Source: Zelonia costaricensis
Lineage: Eukaryota > Euglenozoa > Kinetoplastea > Trypanosomatida > Trypanosomatidae
Direction of reading: 5' to 3'
Assembly (NCBI GenBank): GCA_030849075.1
Contig: JASAOO010003057.1
Location: forward strand, 1-19,672
Length of the DNA stretch: 19,672 nt
Positions 7,647 to 15,200 of this stretch are shown in pieces; positions within the stretch are counted from its first letter, which is position 1, and every line of letters starts with the position of its first letter. The translations under genes were made by a program, and so were the position numbers. The notes beneath the pieces are model-generated. The model saw only the letters and a program-made list of their open reading frames with translations, searched no databases and had not been told where the DNA came from.

Positions 7647-8705
7647 ATGCGCTTCAAGGCGACGCTGATCAACGCGAAGCGGCTGCTGGGCATTCTGCAG
7701 GTGTGCCGCAGCATCCAGCGCAACTGCCTTGTCCGGCTGCAGGATGACCGCGTGCGCTTCTTGTCGTGCACCACCGCGACGGACGGCATGCAAATGTGGA
7801 TGACCTGCCGACCGCAGAGCATTTTCGGCGACATGGTGTGCGGCTCCAGCTACGCCGACAACTCCATCACCGTCGAGGTGCTCGACCTTGCCCAGCTCAT
7901 CCACGTCGTGAAGCAGGCCGAGGCACGCGAGAAGTCGCACCCGGGCGGAGGGGCGCAGGTGATCATCCGCCTCGCTCGCAACGGTCTGCACCCGCTGTGG
8001 CGCATCGCGATGCCGGGGCTCGCACGGCAGCCCGACGTCAGCTTCGATGTCCCGCTCCGCATCTTGTCCGACGAAGAAATCAAGGGAATGATGGCGCCGC
8101 CCATACACGAGAACCTGCACCTGCTGGTGCCGGACATGCTCGAACTCGCAACTTTCATCGACAAGGTCAAGAACACAGCCGCCGACGTCGTCACCTTCAA
8201 GGCGGAGCTGCAGCACAGCGCCGCGCATGGCGAGGTGGATGACGAGGAGGACGAGGATGGCGACCGGGAGCGGCAGCCTCTGCAGCTGCGGCAGCACGCG
8301 AGGAAGCGGCACCGCGGCGTTGACGACGAAGGCAGCGGTGACGGGGAGGGCGGCGGTGGCGGCGACGGCGTGGCAGCGGATCGCGTGATGTGGCCAACGG
8401 CGAACTTGACCATCCTGGCCCACCACGTGATGGCGCGCTTCGTGCTGCAGTACCGCGGCGTCAAGGTTCTGCCCCCGCCACGGGAGAGGTCGGACACCAA
8501 CGTGGCCCCGCTCAACCCGGCCGACCTGCGCGACGCCGAGGTGTCCATCGAGGCACGCAAATTTGCGCGCTTCTTCTCCACCGTGAAGGAGCTGGAGGCG
8601 GCGACGTTTAGCGTCTTCCTGGCTCATCAACGCGCCTTCGTGCTGAGCGTGCTGGACGCACGCAACTTCAGCCTCGCTGCCTACATCCCAGCGAAGTCGC
8701 TGTAA
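7647..8705 (+). CDS. HUS1: HUS1, subunit of the 9-1-1 DNA-damage checkpoint clamp
   Basis: 352 residues; human HUS1 has 280. HUS1 forms a PCNA-like ring with RAD9 and RAD1 that is loaded at damaged DNA in the nucleus and activates checkpoint kinase signalling. Leishmania HUS1 has been described from the same locus. The family pattern is visible end to end: the start MRFKATLINAKRL matches the HUS1 N-terminal strand, followed by RLQDDRVRFL, MQMW and SITVEVL, an interdomain stretch near PLRILSDEEI, and a C-terminal VLSVLDARNFSLAAYIPAKS that matches the closing strand of human HUS1. Residues about 195-247 are an acidic and Gly-rich insert with a basic RKRHR patch that could act as a nuclear localisation signal. 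ATG 7647 is chosen by homology; the frame opens upstream at non-ATG codons only. The neighbouring TrpRS gene follows after 553 bases. Confidence 0.92.
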   Translation: MRFKATLINAKRLLGILQVCRSIQRNCLVRLQDDRVRFLSCTTATDGMQMWMTCRPQSIFGDMVCGSSYADNSITVEVLDLAQLIHVVKQAEAREKSHPGGGAQVIIRLARNGLHPLWRIAMPGLARQPDVSFDVPLRILSDEEIKGMMAPPIHENLHLLVPDMLELATFIDKVKNTAADVVTFKAELQHSAAHGEVDDEEDEDGDRERQPLQLRQHARKRHRGVDDEGSGDGEGGGGGDGVAADRVMWPTANLTILAHHVMARFVLQYRGVKVLPPPRERSDTNVAPLNPADLRDAEVSIEARKFARFFSTVKELEAATFSVFLAHQRAFVLSVLDARNFSLAAYIPAKSL

Positions 8706-9258
8706 CGTCTACGAGCAAGGAGGGTGCGAGGAAGACGCCAGACGAGGTTTGCGCGCGTGTGCGTGTGCGCGTGTGTTTGTTGTTGGGCGTGAAGGTTCAA
8801 CGTTCTGCTCCACCTGGGTGTGCTTTTTTGATCTTCAACGCCCTGCGAATGCGGTGGGGTGGCGAGAACGGCGGCGCACGTCTTCGCACCGCTTGCCTTG
8901 TGCACCCGTCGTCCTCTCCATCGGAGTTGTGTCCGGCTTGGAAGGCGTGACCAGACACCAGCAAGCCTGGGTCAAGCAACGTGCTTGTCGCACACGCGTC
9001 TCGTCAACTCGCTGCCGGCAGCTAACACTGCTCACTCGTCGCCCACGACACGATGGGTCACTTCCAGCGGCCACCGCGGCTGTGCCGCTGCGGCGTCTCG
9101 ATTGCCGCCCGAAGCACGGTCGTCAAGGCCCCTCCCACCTCCCCCAGCACCGTCGACGCTCCGCTCTCTCCTGTTTGCGTGCTGCCTCGTTTCCCGTCCA
9201 CTTCTTATCAATTCCTCCCCTCCCCGTTGCCTCCTCCTCACTAGCTCAGCGCAGTATC
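8706..9258 (+). other. HUS1-TrpRS spacer with predicted TrpRS splice acceptor
   Basis: 553 bases. A GT-rich stretch (about 8754-8785) follows HUS1. A pyrimidine-rich tract runs from about 9129 to 9242 and is followed by AG at 9243-9244, 9248-9249 and 9253-9254, all within 15 bases of the TrpRS start. The first of these is the likeliest acceptor and gives a leader of about 14 gene-derived bases with no ATG. No separate gene is seen. Confidence 0.6.
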
Positions 9259-10647
9259 ATGCGTCGCGTTGCGCAGGCTTCACGGGCAGTCCACCTTGCC
9301 CTCAGCGCGGCGGTGCGGCGGCACGCGAGCACGACGCCCACCCCACCGTCCGCCACCACCGAGGCCACCGCGGAGGACGTCATCACGCCGTGGACGGTGG
9401 CGGCCAAGGGGCCGCAGGGCATCAACTACGACCGTGTCCTCACCACCTTCAAGGCGGAGCGCGTCGACGAGCCGGCGCGCGAGCACATGCGCCGCGTGAT
9501 CGCCGCCTACCGCGACCGCGCCACCTCCATCGTATCCGCCAACTCGGAGGACAGCAGTGCCTCCGCCGCACCGGCACCGCCGCCGTCGACGTCGCCGCCC
9601 GCGCTGCACCACTTCTTCACTCGCGACATCGTCTTCTCGCACCGCGATCTGCACAAGGCACTCGCCGACATCGAGGACTCCGTGCAGCCGGGGCACCACT
9701 CCGCCTACCTGTACACCGGCCGCGGCCCCAGCGCCGGCAGCATGCACGTCGGCCACGTCCTCCCCTTCATGCTCACCAAGTACCTCCAGGACGTCTTCAA
9801 CCTCCCCCTCGTCATCCAGATCACTGACGACGAGAAGTACCTGTTCCGCGACGTGCCTTTCGAGGGCACCAGGGCGGAGGAGCTCATCAACAACAACATC
9901 AAGGACATCATCGCCTTCGGCTTCAACCCGCGCCACACATTCATCTTCCGCAACACCGCGTACATGGGCGAAATGTACACCACCGTGCTGCCGCTGCAGC
10001 ACAGCATGACGGCCAACGCGGTGAAGCACACACTCGGCCTGCAGGACACGGACAACATTGGCAAGCTCGCCTTTCCAGCGACGCAGGCGGCGCCGGGCTT
10101 CAGCGGCGCCTTCCGCCGCGTCCTGCAGAACGCCGGCAAGCCGATGCGCTGCCTCATCCCGTGCGCCATCGATCAGGACCCGTTCTTCGTCCTCACCCGC
10201 GCCGCCGCGCCGCGGCTGAGGCTGCCGCCGCCGGCGCTGCTCCACACCAAGTTCCTGCCGGCGCTAAAAGGGCTCGAGCACAAGATGAGCAGCAGCGCGG
10301 AGGAGAACGGTGTCATCACGCTGCACGACACGGACAAGCAGGTGCGCAAGAAAATGCGCCGCGCCTTCTCCGGCGGCCGGGCGACGCTGGAGGAGATGCG
10401 CGAGCGCGGGGCCGACCTCGACGTGGATGTCGCGTACCAGTACCTGCGCTTCTTCTGCCCCGACGAGGCCTTCTTCGCGGACGCCACGGACCGCTACGGC
10501 CGCGGGTTGATGAACAGCGGCGAGGTCAAGGACGCGGCGGCCGACTGCCTCATTCGGCACGTCCTGCACGACTGGCGGGCCCGCCGCGCGACGGTGACGG
10601 ACGCGGATGTGGTGCACTACTGCAGCATCCGCAATATCCTCTTGTGA
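9259..10647 (+). CDS. Tryptophanyl-tRNA synthetase, eukaryotic type, probably the mitochondrial enzyme (TrpRS2)
   Basis: 462 residues. Class I synthetase that joins tryptophan to tRNA-Trp using ATP. The HIGH-equivalent motif is HVGH at 163-166, inside GRGPSAGSMHVGH; KMSSS is at 342-346. LQDVFNLPLVIQITDDEKYL, FPATQAAPGFS and CLIPCAIDQDPFF are signatures of the eukaryotic rather than the bacterial branch. The first 26 residues (MRRVAQASRAVHLALSAAVRRHAS) are basic, Ala/Ser-rich and free of acids, as in a mitochondrial presequence. In T. brucei two eukaryotic-type TrpRS exist: one cytosolic, and one mitochondrial that charges imported tRNA-Trp after its anticodon is edited to read UGA. The presequence points to the second here. 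ATG 9259 is the first after the predicted acceptors. A Pro/Ala-rich low-complexity stretch near residues 95-115 looks like a linker. Confidence 0.95.
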   Translation: MRRVAQASRAVHLALSAAVRRHASTTPTPPSATTEATAEDVITPWTVAAKGPQGINYDRVLTTFKAERVDEPAREHMRRVIAAYRDRATSIVSANSEDSSASAAPAPPPSTSPPALHHFFTRDIVFSHRDLHKALADIEDSVQPGHHSAYLYTGRGPSAGSMHVGHVLPFMLTKYLQDVFNLPLVIQITDDEKYLFRDVPFEGTRAEELINNNIKDIIAFGFNPRHTFIFRNTAYMGEMYTTVLPLQHSMTANAVKHTLGLQDTDNIGKLAFPATQAAPGFSGAFRRVLQNAGKPMRCLIPCAIDQDPFFVLTRAAAPRLRLPPPALLHTKFLPALKGLEHKMSSSAEENGVITLHDTDKQVRKKMRRAFSGGRATLEEMRERGADLDVDVAYQYLRFFCPDEAFFADATDRYGRGLMNSGEVKDAAADCLIRHVLHDWRARRATVTDADVVHYCSIRNILL

Positions 10648-11959
10648 GTCGTGATGAATGGTGGTGGTGGTGCTGGGGGGGGAAGGAGGAGGCTTCGTGT
10701 GATGGCGTTGTTGGCCGCCCTGCGGGTGGGTCGTTGATGTGTAGGTCGACCCACCGACTCCGTGCCCAGCGTCTGATCTCCCTCCCTGCCTTCGACCGCG
10801 CCTGCAGGCCTCGTGGTTTTTTGTGCGGGCAGGCTGAATTGGAGAGGGAGCTGCGCTGCACGTGACCCACCAGACAAGGACATAGAAGCCGCTGGGTGTG
10901 CGAAGGGTACTCGTCAACACGTAGACTGACGGAGCACAGCGAAGTGCACCCAAAGCGGCAAGTGAGTCAAACACACACACACACACACACAAGGGCACAT
11001 AGCATTGTGGGATACACCGCATATTCGGTACCCCGTATGAAGCACGCTGACGAAAAACTCGTGCTCGAGCACGGCAGCCACAAGAGACCGCTGCGTGTTG
11101 TTCTTTGAGAAGAACGCCGATGAGGGTACACGCAGGCCGAAGCCACCACGCGTCTGAGCACCTGCTCCATGTTACCCCGGGGCGGAGGCTCTCACCTGCA
11201 CGATGCTGGCCCTTACCATCTCCACTACCCTCCCGCCGTCCTGCTTCTTCCTTCTCTCCTTTCCTCCCCTTCACCTGCAGGTGCTGCCGGCGTTCGAACT
11301 CGCGGCCGACCCCCGCCGCAGCAGCCCAGCACGCTCGTTGCCCACCACGCACCGCCGGACGCCCTCCACGAACGCTGTGTGCGAGCGCGGAAGCCGACGA
11401 GCCGTGGCCGCGTCGCACACGTTGGCGCGCCGTTGGGGCCGCCCCACCGTGAACAGTCAGACCCCTTTTTTTGGTTTGTCTCCGTGCGCTGTTGCGTCCT
11501 GTCGCCCCAGCCTCTTCCTCGTCTGCAGGCAACTGCGTCGCCCTCATCCTTCCCCGCCCCCCTCACCCCTGCGTCCCACTCCTGTCCACCCGCAGCCAGT
11601 CCGCTCGCGGTGGGGAGTCATAGAGCGGCGATCAGCGCGGTCTGCCACCGCCCGCCGCCCCCCACCCAACCCCTTTTTTGTCATACACGCGCCGTCGATC
11701 ACATCACTGGCAGCTGCAGCTCGCATTGGTTCGTGGTAGCGGCTGATCTTGGCTTTCCAATCAACTCCATTTATCTCCCACGTGCACTCTGCGTCGGTTT
11801 TGTGTGCGGCCAGCCGCGTGTGCCTTTGCTCCGGCTTGTCATAGCGCAACACTGTTTCCCTCCTTCCCTCCTCGGCAGCGTTGACGTTCGTGGACACACA
11901 CACACACACACACACATACGAGCGCCGAACCCTTCCTTGTGAGTACGAGCCGAAGTTGG

Positions 11960-11981
11960 GAGAGAGAGAGAGAGAGAGAGG
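11960..11981 (+). repeat. AG dinucleotide tract, about ten units
   Basis: Perfect (AG)10 with flanking G, a purine-only tract on the sense strand ahead of the tRNA ligase gene, 45 bases after a CA tract. Confidence 0.9.
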
Positions 11982-11987
11982 CATCGA

Positions 11988-12029
11988 ATGTGGCGGCCTT
12001 GTCCTCTGTGTGACTGCTTGACCTCGTAA
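11988..12029 (+). CDS. Possible 13-codon upstream open reading frame ahead of the tRNA ligase
   Basis: ATG at 11988 and TAA at 12027-12029 encode MWRPCPLCDCLTS. It is the only ATG on the sense strand between 11206 and the ligase start at 12245. It would act as a uORF only if the ligase mRNA is spliced at an acceptor upstream of it, for example near 11280 or 11534; splicing at the AG at 12167-12168 would exclude it. Translation and function are unproven. Confidence 0.3.
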   Translation: MWRPCPLCDCLTS

Positions 12030-12072
12030 GTCCGTTCGTGCGTGTGCGGGTGTGCTTCAGCACAGCGGCACT

Positions 12073-12133
12073 TGACAGCTCTCTCTATCTTTCCCTCTCC
12101 TCGGCGTACACTCTGAGGGTTGTCCCCTATCTG

Positions 12134-12167
<34 letters not shown>

Positions 12168-12168
12168 G
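12073..12168 (+). promoter_or_regulatory. Polypyrimidine tract, CA repeat and predicted splice acceptor of the tRNA ligase gene
   Basis: A C/T-rich stretch (12073-12114) is followed by TATCTGTATA, then (AC)14 at 12137-12164 and an AG at 12167-12168. This AG would give a leader of 76 bases with no ATG before 12245. The assignment follows from trypanosomatid splicing rules and is not proven. Confidence 0.5.
12137..12164 (+). repeat. CA dinucleotide tract, about 14 units
   Basis: Perfect (AC)14 immediately before the predicted AG acceptor of the tRNA ligase gene. It would lie in the intronic (outron) side rather than in the mature leader if that acceptor is used. Confidence 0.9.
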
Positions 12169-12244
12169 GCTGCGTCATCAACCTTCTGTAGCCTCGCGCA
12201 CGTGCCAGCGTCAGCCCGAACCTCTCGTCGCTTCTCCCTCCCCC

Positions 12245-15200
12245 ATGCCTTCGGCGGCCGCGTCGTCGAGCTCGCCGCGCACACCGCTGGAGGCGGCAGC
12301 GGCCTTGGCGAGGGCGCACCAACGCGCCTCCCTCACGGACCTCCTCTCCACCGCGTACGGGTACGCCGATCTGCGTCCCCCGCCGGCGCTGGCGCTGCCG
12401 CCGCGCAGTGACGACGCCGGCGCTGCCGGGGGGCGGCCGAGCGGCGATGTCGACGCACTGCGCCACGCCTCGTGGTCCTCACTCACCGCACCTCTGTCGG
12501 GGTCTAACGAGCACAGCCTCGCCCACGCCGCGCCGACGCCGATCACAGGCCTCCACACCTCGCTGGACGAGGAACAGCGCCGGTGCGTGAACGTCGCCTA
12601 CCACATCACCTTCCACGGCAACCCGCGCGTGAAGCTGAAGCCCACGGCGGTCGAGCTGCCCAACGGCGCCCACTTCCTCATCGTTGACCGCTTCGTCAGC
12701 GGCAACAGCGACGGCGTGTACGAGAAGAACAAGAAGATGTGGGAACAGATCCCAGTGGGGCAGGCCCGCGTGTTTGCCCACGTCCCCGCGGCGACGGCGG
12801 CGCTGCAGGTCGACGGCCTCGCCGAGGACACTGCGGCAGGCAGCGAGGGCAGGACACCGGAGGATGCGCCCATCAGCGCCCCAGACGGTTTCGACCGCGC
12901 GTCCTTTCAGGCGCGCAATTCTCCGCTGAAGGTCTCGTGCGCCTCCCCGCCTCGCACGCCAACGATGGCGGCGTGGCCCGGTGGCGGCGCAGTGGGTGGG
13001 GCGGGGGTCGCGCACAGCCGGACGGCCAGCCAGCTGGGTGGGGGCGGCGGAGGTGGGACTCCGGCCACCTCCCCGCTGGCCCCTCCCGCGCCGCATGCGC
13101 CGCACCACGACTGGACGCGGGTCGCGACCACGGCCGGGCTGCGCAAGATGGGGCACTGGCGCGAGGCGACAGGGGTCTTTTCCATTCACCGCGCAGGGGC
13201 CAAGTCCGCAATTGCGCTGGAGAAGGTCGACGGGGAGCCGGGTCACATCGCGGCCTTCACGTGGAGGGGGGAGCGGTACTGGGTGGTGGGCTGCCGCTTC
13301 CAACACATCGTCACCCGTCTCGAGGTGCCCGAGACGGACCTCATGCGCTACTGCGCTACGGCCGGCGGCGGCGGCAGCAGCGGCTCAGCAACCTCGTCGT
13401 CAGCGTCGTCGTCATCGGTGTCGACCCCGTCCGCCTCTGCGGCCCCGACTGGGAAGACAGCGTGTGCGAAGAGGCCCTCCGCGCCCGGTCGTCACCCGAC
13501 GACGCCATCTCCCTCCGCCTCCCCGCCCCCGCTGCCCCACGACAGCGCGGAGCTCGGCAGCGTGCACAGCAGCAGCGTCCCCGCAGGCGGTGGCGGAGCC
13601 GCGTCGTCGGAGGCGGCCTACCTCGACCTCGCCGTGCGCATGGCGAGGCTGTGGCGCCGCCTGCTGGACTCGCTCCAAGCCGCGGAAAGCGGAGGTGACG
13701 GCGCCGAGGGAAGCAGCGAGGCCCCCGACGGCGCTGCCGCGGAGCCGGACGTGCGAGCGGCGCTGCACGCCTGCGTTGCCGCGGACCGGCGCACGCTCTG
13801 CTTCGACGCGATTCTCTCTGGCTGGGAGCGCCTGCGGAGTCCCTCGGCCCCACACGGCGCGCCGGTCGACGAGCCCGCGTCGGCGTTCTCCACGCCCGTC
13901 TCGTGCACCTCCACCCACGTTGGCCGCACCAACTCCAACGCCTGCGTGCCGAGCTCGGCGTCTCTCGCCTCCACAAGCCCAGTGCTCGCCGCGATCCCAA
14001 ATCTCGCACTCCCGGCGATGCCGCTGTGGTTCTACGCCATCACCTTCGACGCGTCGCTCGAGGCGCGGGGCTGGTGCATGGGCGTCGAAGAGGCCTTTGC
14101 CTTCTTCGCGCGCTTCCACCTGCCCACTGTGGCCGCCTCGGCCGCCGTGCCGCTGGGGTCACCGGCGTACGAGGCGCTGCGACAGTCCGTGCTCTCCCGC
14201 TGCGACACCGCCGGCGCCGTCTTGTACGGCTCGACAGCGAGCTGCGACGACGACGTTGACGCCGGCGACACGCGCAGCGCGTCGGCATCGGCTGTGGTGC
14301 AGGTGTGGAAGTGCCGCGCCTACCCGCACTCGCTGGAGCGCACGGTGCAGGAATACGTGGTGACACACCGGCTGTGCGGCGAGCCGCTGCGCAACAAGGT
14401 GAAGAAGAAGGTCAGCAGCCTCGCCCGCGAGACGCGGCTCTGCATCAAGCAGTGGGAGCTGCACCGCCTGCCCTTCTTGCTCGACTTCGCGCTCTGGCTG
14501 CACCGCGAGAAGTTCATCACGCCGTCGACGGACCTCGTCGCCCTCAAGGTCATTCGCGGACACTGGTTGACCTATCAGGAGCGCTTCGAGGCAACGCGAC
14601 TGACGCACCAGCACCGCAACTCGAGCAGCACGCGCGTCGCAGCCAATGGAGTAACGAGCGTGCCCCCGCGCGGGTGCCGCGCGGCGTCGATGGAGGGCGG
14701 AGAAGGGCAACCAAACAACACGCAGGAGGGCGGGCGGGGCGCGGGTCGCCGGGCGGGCGAGGTCCACAGCGGGGTGGAGCGTGAAGAGGAGGAGGAGGAG
14801 GCTGTGGAGGATGACGAGGGGGACGCGGTGGACGGCGTGGATGCCGTGATGCTGGTCGGGCCGCAGGGGTGCGGCAAGTCGACCATGGCGCGGGCCCTCT
14901 ACTGCCTGCTGGAGGAGGCCGGTGCGGCGCCGCGGTGGCTCAACCAGGATGAGGTCGGCAGCCGCGCCGCGTACCTCGCCGCGATTCGCCGCGCCGTCGC
15001 CGAGGGCTGCCACAGCCACCTCCTGCTCGACAAGATGAACCTCGACGACAAGTCCCGCACCGACTACGCCGCGGTCGGGCTGCAGCCGGTCCTGGTCGTG
15101 GCATGGAGGCACAGCATGGGCGCGGAGGCGATGGCGGACGCCTGCTACGAGCGCGTCGTGCAGCGCGGGGCGTGCCACCGCACATTTTTCGCCGAGGAGG

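Larger units (their letters stand above)
10648..12244 (+). other. TrpRS-tRNA ligase spacer, long and repeat-rich
   Basis: 1.6 kb, the longest spacer in the window. It holds a CA tract (10970-10991), a strong pyrimidine tract at about 11215-11275 ending in CTGCAG, further pyrimidine tracts near 11460-11580 and 11640-11690, a CA tract (11894-11916), an AG tract (11960-11981), a pyrimidine tract (12073-12114) and a CA tract (12137-12164). ATG occurs only once on the + strand between 11206 and 12244, at 11988. No protein family was recognised in any frame on either strand, and no tRNA-like fold was found. Confidence 0.6.

Noticed and set aside
9280..10245. 321-codon open frame opposite TrpRS
   Set aside because: It is an antisense shadow of a GC-rich gene, Val/Asp/Glu-rich with no motif.
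11292..11310. GTTCGAACTC, resembling the tRNA B box/T-loop
   Set aside because: The flanking bases do not form the T stem, and no acceptor, D or anticodon arm could be fitted around it.
11169..11942. 257-codon + strand frame in the TrpRS-ligase spacer
   Set aside because: It is Pro/Ser/His-rich, runs through pyrimidine tracts and a CA repeat, and has no recognisable domain.
12038..12244. N-terminal extension of the tRNA ligase
   Set aside because: It would start at GTG and translate the pyrimidine tract and CA repeat (Thr-His repeats). The first in-frame ATG is 12245.
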